From CAIZGX01 sp964385405 (lineage in GTDB: Bacteria > Bacteroidota > Bacteroidia > Flavobacteriales_D > Sanyastnellaceae): a DNA stretch of 64,000 nucleotides. The notes below the pieces were generated by a model that saw only the letters and a list, made by a program, of their open reading frames with translations, did no database searches and was not told where the DNA came from. Shown piece after piece: positions 9,242 through 15,824 of this stretch. The DNA lies in contig CAYLOT010000002.1 of assembly GCA_964385405.1 (NCBI GenBank), positions 1 to 64,000 of the forward strand, given 5' to 3'. Within the stretch, counting starts at the first letter, position 1. Each line of letters begins with the position of its first letter. Position numbers and translations under genes: made by a program.

Positions 9242-9877
9242 TCAGGAATTGTTAACATGGCCAAGGCTACTCAATGAGGTCTTTCCCAAATTGAAAATAG
9301 CATCGAGAATGGATAAATCTGATTCAAAAGGGAATCGATCGGCAAAAACCTGCGGATAACGCTTAAACTCAACAGGTCTTGTCCCGCGTTGCTTCCATCT
9401 TTCCACTTCCATTTCTTTCACGATGTGAATCTTTGGCTCCGCCAATCTTTCCTCCGGAATCTTTGATTCAATCAATCTTCCCTTAGGGATTTGGGGAAAC
9501 CATCTGCATGACCATTCATGGGCTTTCATATTGAAATCAAAAAGAAACTTTTCTTCCTTCAGAAAAAGTTCTTCCAATTCTTGCTCAATGAAATCATACA
9601 TGGCTGAATTGCCATAGGCACTGCGAATGGCTTGCAATGTTTTCTTGCCGTTGTATTCCGGACTAATACGAATATCGCGAAGAAGTTTCCGCTCTCCTCC
9701 GGTCGATTCAACAGGAATGGTAAGGGGTTGAACGCCGTTACCCGTGAGTATGTCGAACCTGTTTCGGTAAGTTTGCTTCTGAAAGTATTCGTCTTGCGCT
9801 AAACAGAAATTCTCATCTGCATACAAAACGTACCAACTCACAGGAGCGAAGCAACACAACGGAAGTTCGTTCATTAG
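9242..9877 (-). CDS. WbqC-family protein
   Basis: The 211-residue protein matches the WbqC-like family found in Bacteroidota, whose members occur in surface-polysaccharide loci of other bacteria but have no established reaction. Visible family features are the N-terminal PVSWYVLYADENFCLAQDEYF region, YRNRFDILTGNGVQPLTIPV and the DIRISPEYNGKK motif. The reading frame extends upstream to 9931, but that start would lie inside lepB; the Met at 9877 sits six bases beyond the lepB stop and keeps the conserved start of the family, so it is preferred. The gene lies between lepB and gldG, and lepB-wbqC adjacency is common in the phylum. Confidence 0.75.
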   Translation of the reverse strand, partial: LMNELPLCCFAPVSWYVLYADENFCLAQDEYFQKQTYRNRFDILTGNGVQPLTIPVESTGGERKLLRDIRISPEYNGKKTLQAIRSAYGNSAMYDFIEQELEELFLKEEKFLFDFNMKAHEWSCRWFPQIPKGRLIESKIPEERLAEPKIHIVKEMEVERWKQRGTRPVEFKRYPQVFADRFPFESDLSILDAIFNLGKTSLSSLGHVNNS

Positions 9878-9882
9878 AAGGT

Positions 9883-11637
9883 CTAGTCTACCAAATGGAA
9901 CATACGATCCCAACGAATTTGGTTCCACCACCAGTTTTTATTTTTATGGTACTCATAATTTTCCTTTGAGAACCAGGTGAATACAGCCTTTCCTACAATG
10001 TGATCTTCTGGAACGAATCCCCAAAAACGGCTATCGGCGCTATTGTGTCTATTATCTCCCATCATGAAATAATAATTTTGTTTGAATGTATAGGTGCTAG
10101 CTTCTTGACCATTAATTATTATTTTACCGTTCCGCTCAAAAATTGAATTGCCTTCATAAGCGTTAATCACTCTGCCATAACGAATAAATGCGTCATGCGT
10201 CATTTCAATAGTCATTCCCTCTGCAGGTATTGTTAATGGTCCGAATTGGTCTCTGCACCAACTGTTAAATGGGTATTCTGAAGAATTAGGATAAATATCC
10301 AAAAGGTCTTTAGGGTTAGTTGATTTTGTGTCCACTAATCTTTCTACGACTGCACGATCAGATATTTTATTTTGCAGATTAGTGGCCTCTTCAGTGGTTA
10401 AGAGCACGGCGCAAGGACCTTGAATGTCAGCATCAATTTTATTGAAATCGCTTCCGCGCAAAATTTTATATAAAGCATCAGGAGTAATAAAATTTGAAGT
10501 ATCTCCTGGAATGGGGTTTATCAAATGAAGCCACATCATTCCAGCCTTGTTTTCAATGAGGTTACCATTGATATACACCTGACCTTCTTTAATCTCTATG
10601 GTTTCCCAAGGAAGACCAATGCAACGCTTGATATACATTTCTTTTTTGTCAAGAGGTCTTGGTCGGAGTCCCAGTATTTTTAGATTTCCATTGTGCCCTC
10701 TTGAATTCTCTAAACAGGTAATACAGGTTTTGTTTTTCTCTAAATTTTCTCTTGCGAGAGACTTGTATTTTTCAGGGTCTTGGAGATAGAAGTCAAATTG
10801 TTCCTTTGTGATATTTTCTAAATATTGTAATTTTAAGACTCCTCCTTTGGAAGCAGTGTAGGTATTCGCAGCAATATTAATAGCGTCGTGACGGAGTATT
10901 TCATGATAGTTATGTCCAACATAATATGGGTCTAATAGAACGGTATCTCCGTTGGGAAAATTGAAAACAACGGGGTCATATCTTTCTACTTTTCCGAATC
11001 CAGGGGTGCGCATGTATGGTAAACTGAACCAGTCGAGATAGCTATTTGTTAAACCACCAGGAATAGCATTGTGGAAAAACGGAATAGAGACAGGAGTCAT
11101 AGGCAAACGTGTGCCATAAGTGAATTTGTCAACGAATAAATAGTCTCCCACTTTCATGCTCGCTTCCATAGATGGAGTAGGAATGGTGAAGGCTTCGAAG
11201 GTGAAAGAACGTATAATACTTGCAGCAACAACTGCAAATAAAATTGCTTCACCCCATTCGCGTCCCCAACTTTTTTTCTTGTCTTTCCAATTACGCGGAC
11301 CTACATATTTCTCTTCATTCTTTTTGAAGGCCAACTCATAAAGTGCATACCAAGGCAGCGCTCCGAACTTCCATTGTGTCCCTGTAGAACGTTGGTTGAA
11401 GACAATGCCCATTTCAACATTCACAATAACCAACATAATGAGATTAACTCCGGGAACCAATAAGAGCAGGAACCAATACCAAGGTCTTCCGATTATACGA
11501 AGCATCGCAAGAAAATGTAGAATCGGAATATAACCAGGAAGCTTAAAATTCAATCCGCTTCGCTTCATTAAAGCTGGAGTAGTAGCGCATTGAATAACGA
11601 TTAACAGAAGAAGTAATATCCAAGGAATAAGATTCAT
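9883..11637 (-). CDS. lepB: Signal peptidase I
   Basis: This inner-membrane protease removes signal peptides from exported proteins. At 584 residues it is far longer than most LepB proteins, as is usual in Bacteroidota. N-terminal hydrophobic segments occupy about residues 4-20 and 54-80, with a further helix near 130-150. The catalytic serine is Ser156 in PTPSMEASM and the general-base lysine is Lys337 in YIKRCIGLPW, followed by the C-terminal box MGDNRHNSADSRFWGFVP. A roughly 150-residue insert separates the serine and lysine boxes, with a second insert before the MGDNR box. In the typical order dapB-lepB-wbqC the gene is 24 bases downstream of dapB. Confidence 0.93.
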   Translation of the reverse strand: MNLIPWILLLLLIVIQCATTPALMKRSGLNFKLPGYIPILHFLAMLRIIGRPWYWFLLLLVPGVNLIMLVIVNVEMGIVFNQRSTGTQWKFGALPWYALYELAFKKNEEKYVGPRNWKDKKKSWGREWGEAILFAVVAASIIRSFTFEAFTIPTPSMEASMKVGDYLFVDKFTYGTRLPMTPVSIPFFHNAIPGGLTNSYLDWFSLPYMRTPGFGKVERYDPVVFNFPNGDTVLLDPYYVGHNYHEILRHDAINIAANTYTASKGGVLKLQYLENITKEQFDFYLQDPEKYKSLARENLEKNKTCITCLENSRGHNGNLKILGLRPRPLDKKEMYIKRCIGLPWETIEIKEGQVYINGNLIENKAGMMWLHLINPIPGDTSNFITPDALYKILRGSDFNKIDADIQGPCAVLLTTEEATNLQNKISDRAVVERLVDTKSTNPKDLLDIYPNSSEYPFNSWCRDQFGPLTIPAEGMTIEMTHDAFIRYGRVINAYEGNSIFERNGKIIINGQEASTYTFKQNYYFMMGDNRHNSADSRFWGFVPEDHIVGKAVFTWFSKENYEYHKNKNWWWNQIRWDRMFHLVD

Positions 11638-11661
11638 TTTCTTTTTATTAGTTGGGCGAAG

Positions 11662-12426
11662 TTACAAATTCAAGACATCTTTCATGGTATAGACGCCAGA
11701 TTTTCCGCAAAGAAATTCCGCTGCGCGAATAGCGCCTGCGGCAAATCCTTTTCTATTGTGTGCCTCATGTTTCAATTCAATGGTGTCAATTTCGCTGCTG
11801 TATCGAACGGTATGTGTTCCCGGAACATCCGGTAATCGCAGTGCTGAAATATTAAGTTTGTTCAGAATTTCTTCCCCTCTCTTTCCTTCTCTTAACTTGT
11901 CTTTCTCATTCTGATTCTCATTCTGTCTTTCTTCCTCTAAATTCCAACTTGTTAAATTTTTGGAATTTTCCAAAATCCCTTCAGCAAGTGTTATAGCTGT
12001 TCCGCTTGGTTTGTCGAGTTTTGCAGTGTGATGAATTTCTTCAATGCTCGCGGTGTATTCAGGAAATTTCGACATGATACGCGCAAGTTCTTTGTTGAGA
12101 TGGAAAGTTATCTGAACGCCTATGCTGAAATTAGTTGCCGCAATCAATGCGTTTTGCGATTTCATTTTTGAAAGTACTTCATCATACTGCCCGTACCACG
12201 CGGTAGTTCCAACAACAACGGGCACGTTCGCTTCGAAGCAAAGTGCAATGTTTTTTACGCATTGTTCCGGAGTGCTGAATTCTATGGCAACATCTGCTTG
12301 CGATAGCGTTTCAACGGTCGCGGGATTTTGAGAATTGAATTTCCCAACGCATGTATGTCCATAATCGGAAAGCAAAGCATCTATAGCTTTTCCCATCTTT
12401 CCATATCCCAACAATGCAATTTTCAT
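11662..12426 (-). CDS. dapB: 4-hydroxy-tetrahydrodipicolinate reductase
   Basis: DapB catalyses the NAD(P)H-dependent reduction step after DapA in lysine and diaminopimelate synthesis in the cytoplasm. The nucleotide-binding start GYGKMGKAI, the catalytic EIHHTAKLDKPSGTA box and the C-terminal VRYSSEIDTIELKHEAHNRKGFA segment are all present. Between about residues 158 and 188 the protein carries an unusually charged Glu/Asn/Lys-rich insertion, encoded by a pyrimidine-rich simple-repeat stretch at 11873-11940; it is in frame and does not touch catalytic motifs. The stop of the upstream DUF5683 gene overlaps this start by one base, indicating translational coupling. Confidence 0.93.
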   Translation of the reverse strand: MKIALLGYGKMGKAIDALLSDYGHTCVGKFNSQNPATVETLSQADVAIEFSTPEQCVKNIALCFEANVPVVVGTTAWYGQYDEVLSKMKSQNALIAATNFSIGVQITFHLNKELARIMSKFPEYTASIEEIHHTAKLDKPSGTAITLAEGILENSKNLTSWNLEEERQNENQNEKDKLREGKRGEEILNKLNISALRLPDVPGTHTVRYSSEIDTIELKHEAHNRKGFAAGAIRAAEFLCGKSGVYTMKDVLNL

Positions 12427-12977
12427 TAGTGAAGATTTAAAGTGAAGTGAATTCCGGTAAATCGCGGAGAAACAACAGGGGTATAGTTTAACGAAAGATT
12501 CGGACTGACGTCGAATGAAAACAAATGCGCATCAACATTGGCATCTATGATCTGAAGTGCATACACTCCAAGAAAGCTCATGTAGCTGATGTCGACCAAC
12601 TTTTTGTAGTACTGCTGATTGAGATCAAGTTGTGTGCTACTCAGTCCTTCGGCTTCGCCAGTTGGATTTGTTGAAGGGTCGGTGTCGTTGAACGCGATGT
12701 AGGCATTTTTCCAAAATCGATAGTTCTTTGAGTTGTCGGAAATGAAATAAAAACATGCGCCCAATCCCGCATATACGATAGGAACCTTCCAATATTTACG
12801 GTTGTAAATCTGTCCACTTCCGGGTATTACGGCTGAGAAGAGAGTTGCTTTCAACGGACTGTGGGGTTGGTTCCACTTCAATTGAAATTTGGAGCTGTCA
12901 GAAACAGCGACAGCATTGCTTTGGGCAATGCTGTTCGATGCAATGAGCATAAGAAGTGCGATGAACGCGTGCTTCAT
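12426..12977 (-). CDS. DUF5683-domain exported protein
   Basis: The 183-residue protein has a cleavable signal peptide (cleavage likely after SNSIAQS, about residue 18) and the DUF5683 pattern SAVIPGSGQIYNRKYWKVPIVY near residue 48, followed by hydrophobic stretches and ISYMSFLGVYALQIIDANVDAHLF. Members are small envelope proteins of Bacteroidota with no known function. The family is regularly encoded between parB and dapB, as here: it starts two bases after the parB stop and overlaps dapB by one base. Function remains unknown; membrane association is inferred from the hydrophobic segments. Confidence 0.78.
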   Translation of the reverse strand: MKHAFIALLMLIASNSIAQSNAVAVSDSSKFQLKWNQPHSPLKATLFSAVIPGSGQIYNRKYWKVPIVYAGLGACFYFISDNSKNYRFWKNAYIAFNDTDPSTNPTGEAEGLSSTQLDLNQQYYKKLVDISYMSFLGVYALQIIDANVDAHLFSFDVSPNLSLNYTPVVSPRFTGIHFTLNLH

Positions 12978-12979
12978 AA

Positions 12980-13894
12980 TTAAGCGTTAAGTCCGAGCAT
13001 AGCAATGATACGCTCTAAATCGTCGTCGTTTGTAAATGGAATTTCAACTTTTCCAACCCCGCCTTCGTTGCGCGTAACCTTTGCCTTTTTTCCGAAACGC
13101 AGTTTGAGATCAGCTTGCATTTTCTGAACTTCCAAAGGCATTAGATTGGCTTTGGAAGTAAATAATTTCGGAGCGTCATCTTCTTTTACTAATTCTTCGA
13201 CCTTACGAACGCTGAGGTCTTTTTCAAGAATTAATTTGAAGATTTTAATTTGTTTGCTTTCAGGTTCAGCATTAATTAAGGCACGGGCATGACCCATGCT
13301 AATGCGCTTTTCAATAATACCTAATTGAATTTCTGGTGGGAGGCGAAGTAAGCGAACGTAATTGGTAACTGTGGTTCTGTCTTTACCCACGCGGTCTGCA
13401 AGCTTGTCTGTTGTTAGACTACACTCTTCCATTAAGCGTTTGTAGCTAATGGCAATCTCGAGTGCATTCAAGTTTTCACGCTGAATGTTTTCCACCAATG
13501 CCATTTCTAGCATGCCCTGGTCGTCTGCTTCACGAATGTAAACAGGAACTTCCGTGAGGTTAGCCATTTGACTTGCACGGAATCGACGCTCTCCTGAGAT
13601 GATTTGGTATTTTTGTGAAGAAACTTTTCGAACCGTGATGGGCTGAATTAACCCCAATTCACCAATGCTCGTGGCTAATTCAATTAACGCATCGTTATTG
13701 AAGTCCTTACGCGGTTGGTAGGGATTTGCTTCAATTTGCGAAATGTTCAAAAGGGTAATAGGCCCCGCAACGTGTCCCACCTCTTTTTCGCTCGTGGGGG
13801 GCGCTGCTTGTGAAACGAGTTCACTTTTTGACGCGGCAGGAGAGTGCTCCAATAGGGCGCTTAATCCTCTTCCTAATGCTTGTTTCTTACTCAT
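12980..13894 (-). CDS. parB: Chromosome-partitioning protein ParB
   Basis: This 304-residue ParB/Spo0J protein is a CTPase clamp that loads on parS sites and works with ParA in chromosome segregation. The N-terminus has the typical KQALGRGLSALL tail that stimulates ParA. The ParB/sulfiredoxin core carries NPYQPRKDF near residue 59 and the GERRFRA box, followed by the ALVENIQRENLNALEIA segment and a helix-turn-helix region (TTDKLADRVGKDRTTVTNYVRLLRLP). A C-terminal dimerisation domain ends the protein. It overlaps parA by eight bases, so both are made from one message. Confidence 0.95.
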   Translation of the reverse strand: MSKKQALGRGLSALLEHSPAASKSELVSQAAPPTSEKEVGHVAGPITLLNISQIEANPYQPRKDFNNDALIELATSIGELGLIQPITVRKVSSQKYQIISGERRFRASQMANLTEVPVYIREADDQGMLEMALVENIQRENLNALEIAISYKRLMEECSLTTDKLADRVGKDRTTVTNYVRLLRLPPEIQLGIIEKRISMGHARALINAEPESKQIKIFKLILEKDLSVRKVEELVKEDDAPKLFTSKANLMPLEVQKMQADLKLRFGKKAKVTRNEGGVGKVEIPFTNDDDLERIIAMLGLNA

Positions 13895-14699
13895 GATCTA
13901 CTGGAATGTATTTTTCGTCGCTGCCCATCTTCGTTAAATTGTTCTTTTGAAGAAGCTCACGCGCCATATTCAAATAGTTCACCGCTCCCTTACACGAGGC
14001 GTCATGCATAATCACCGTTTGACCAAAGCTAGGCGCTTCTCCCAATGTAGTGTTGCGGTGAATTAAAGTGTCGAATACCATGTCTTGGAAGTGCATACGC
14101 ACTTCTTCAACCACTTGATTACTCAAGCGGAGACGTGTATCGTACATCGTTAACAGAATACCCTCTATAGTTAATTCTGTGTTTAGTTTTTGTTGAACAA
14201 TTTTAATAGTGTTCAATAGTTTTCCCAATCCTTCTAAAGCAAAGTATTCACACTGCACGGGAACTATAACGCTAGCAGAGGCTGCAAGAGCGTTAACGGT
14301 AACCAACCCAAGCGAGGGAGAACAGTCGATAACTACAAAATCGTAATCATCTTTAATCTTATTCAGCGAACTGCGAAGCATGTATTCGCGGCTTGGCATG
14401 TTAATCAACTCAATTTCTGCCCCAACTAAATCAATGTGAGAAGGAAGAAGGTCGAGGTTTGGGCTTTCCGTTGTAATAATGATGTCTCTAGGATCTACGT
14501 CGTTAATCAAGCATTCGTATATGCTCGTCTTAACCGTGTTTGGATCGATACCCACACCGCTGGTTGCGTTGGCTTGGGGATCTGCATCTACCAGCAATGT
14601 TTTGAATTCCAAGACACCTAAAGCAGCAGCAAGGTTAATAGCTGTTGTGGTTTTTCCTACGCCGCCTTTTTGATTTGCAACGGTTATAATCTTTCCCAT
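13887..14699 (-). CDS. parA: Chromosome-partitioning ATPase ParA (Soj)
   Basis: The 270-residue ParA-type ATPase uses ATP-driven binding to nucleoid DNA to move ParB-parS complexes. The deviant Walker A motif KGGVGKTT with its signature lysine is at residues 10-17, Walker A' follows as LLVDADPQANAT, and Walker B as FVVIDCSPSLG. Length and motif spacing are typical of chromosomal Soj proteins. It is the first gene of the minus-strand run and has a candidate promoter and parS-like half-sites in its leader (14731-14765). The gene is divergent from punA across a 219-base intergenic region. Confidence 0.95.
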   Translation of the reverse strand: MGKIITVANQKGGVGKTTTAINLAAALGVLEFKTLLVDADPQANATSGVGIDPNTVKTSIYECLINDVDPRDIIITTESPNLDLLPSHIDLVGAEIELINMPSREYMLRSSLNKIKDDYDFVVIDCSPSLGLVTVNALAASASVIVPVQCEYFALEGLGKLLNTIKIVQQKLNTELTIEGILLTMYDTRLRLSNQVVEEVRMHFQDMVFDTLIHRNTTLGEAPSFGQTVIMHDASCKGAVNYLNMARELLQKNNLTKMGSDEKYIPVDHE

Positions 14700-14730
14700 G
14701 ACATCAGGGTTTTTTTAAGTTCTTTTTACT

Positions 14731-14749
14731 TGTTTCACGCGTGTTTCAC
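14731..14749. promoter_or_regulatory. Two direct parS-like half-sites in the parA leader
   Basis: The octamer TGTTTCAC occurs twice in direct orientation, at 14731-14738 and 14742-14749, an 11-base (one helical turn) period. TGTTTCAC is one arm of the conserved bacterial parS palindrome TGTTTCACGTGAAACA. A full inverted parS is not present, so this is a half-site pair rather than a canonical site. Its place 32 bases upstream of parA suggests ParB or ParA autoregulation, which is inference. Confidence 0.35.
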
Positions 14750-14757
14750 ACGTTTAG

Positions 14758-14765
14758 CGAAAGTA
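14758..14765 (-). promoter_or_regulatory. Candidate -7 element for the parA operon
   Basis: Read on the minus strand the octamer is TACTTTCG, seven of eight positions of the Bacteroidota -7 consensus TAnnTTTG. A TTC rather than TTG lies 17 bases upstream. It would place the parS-like half-sites in the transcribed leader. Confidence 0.35.
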
Positions 14766-14918
14766 CGTCCCTTTGTTACGAGGAACATTTTTTTTCTGAA
14801 TGAAGTTTTGCACACAACCTTTGTGCATTCAGTGTTAATAGTAGTGGATAACTTTTTTAAATCACGTATAATTAGAAGATTAGGATTTCGGAATTTCGGC
14901 AGGTAAAAAAATAGTGCA

Positions 14919-15728
14919 ATGATAGATATACAAGAAAGCGTTGATTGGTTAAACAAGAGAGGAGTCGGACAAGTAGACGTAGGAATCGTCTTGGGAACGG
15001 GTCTGCATGGATTAGTAAGCAAAATAAATGTGTTGAAGGAATTCAATTACAGTATGATTCCAAATTTTCCTGTTGCAACTGTAGAATTTCATTTCGGAAA
15101 GTTAATATATGGGGAGATGGGGGGGAAGAAGATATTGGCATGCGTTGGACGTTTCCATTACTACGAGGGTTACTCAATGGACGAGGTAGTGTTACCTGTG
15201 CGCGTAATGAAACTACTAGGAGCAAAGGGTATTCTTCTGTCTAATGCGGCTGGAGCTTTGAATCCAGATTACGCTTTGGGTTCTCTGATGCTTATAGAAG
15301 ATCACATTAATCTTCAACCTGAAAATCCATTGCGAGGGCCCAATGATGATAGTTTAGGGAATCGTTTTCCCGATATGCATGAGCCATACAGCAGGAATTT
15401 GAATGGTTTGTTGAAGAATATAGCACAAGAGAAAGGGATTCATTTGAACGAAGGCGTTTATGTCTCAGTGCCCGGACCGAATTTGGAAACTCGTGCAGAG
15501 TATCGTTTTCTGAGAACCATAGGTGCAGATGCTGTAGGTATGAGCACAGTTCCGGAGGTAATTGCATGCAAACACATGGGAGTTCCATGTTGTGCCATAA
15601 GCATTCTAACCGATGCTTGTGACCCTGCTAGATTAAAGCAAACGAGCATTCAAGAAATAATTGCCGTGGCGGAAAGTAATGAGGTATATCTAACTGATTT
15701 GTATTCAGAGCTTGTAGCTAGAATGTAA
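14919..15728 (+). CDS. punA: Purine nucleoside phosphorylase (PNP family 1)
   Basis: The 269-residue cytoplasmic enzyme cleaves purine (deoxy)nucleosides with phosphate to free base and pentose-1-phosphate in purine salvage. Family-1 (trimeric type) hallmarks include the GTGLHGL phosphate-binding start, GRFHYYEGYSMDEV, LLSNAAGALNPDY, EDHINL, the long GPNLETRAEY box and a DAVGMSTVPEV box near residue 206 with the GMS substrate-binding motif. The purine-contact region reads TDACDPARL. The gene has no close co-directional partner; a short T-rich stretch follows its stop. Confidence 0.9.
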   Translation: MIDIQESVDWLNKRGVGQVDVGIVLGTGLHGLVSKINVLKEFNYSMIPNFPVATVEFHFGKLIYGEMGGKKILACVGRFHYYEGYSMDEVVLPVRVMKLLGAKGILLSNAAGALNPDYALGSLMLIEDHINLQPENPLRGPNDDSLGNRFPDMHEPYSRNLNGLLKNIAQEKGIHLNEGVYVSVPGPNLETRAEYRFLRTIGADAVGMSTVPEVIACKHMGVPCCAISILTDACDPARLKQTSIQEIIAVAESNEVYLTDLYSELVARM

Positions 15729-15762
15729 ATTTCAATAATTCGCTTATTTTTTTTTTAAGTCC

Positions 15763-15794
15763 TTGTTGTTTTATCGGGCTTTGTTGTATTTTCC
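15763..15794 (+). promoter_or_regulatory. Possible promoter of the FG-GAP surface-protein gene
   Basis: TTG repeats at 15763-15768 are followed after 18 bases by TATTTTCC (15787-15794), six of eight matches to the Bacteroidota -7 consensus TAnnTTTG. Spacing to the ATG at 15825 leaves a plausible leader of about 25 bases. Weak call based only on spacing and consensus. Confidence 0.3.
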
Positions 15795-15824
15795 GTTCGA
15801 AATTTTTGAAACCAAAAAACCTTT

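Noticed and set aside
9878..9931. Longer WbqC start inside lepB
   Set aside because: The extra 18 residues are the out-of-frame shadow of the lepB 3' end, and the start at 9877 fits right after the lepB stop.
14735..15046. A 103-codon minus-strand frame over the parA-punA intergenic region
   Set aside because: It overlaps the clearly conserved start of punA and has no recognisable domain or signal sequence.
15733..15757. AATAA-TTCGC-TTATT followed by a T-run after punA as a terminator
   Set aside because: The stem is only five A/T pairs, too weak to call, although the T-run is long.
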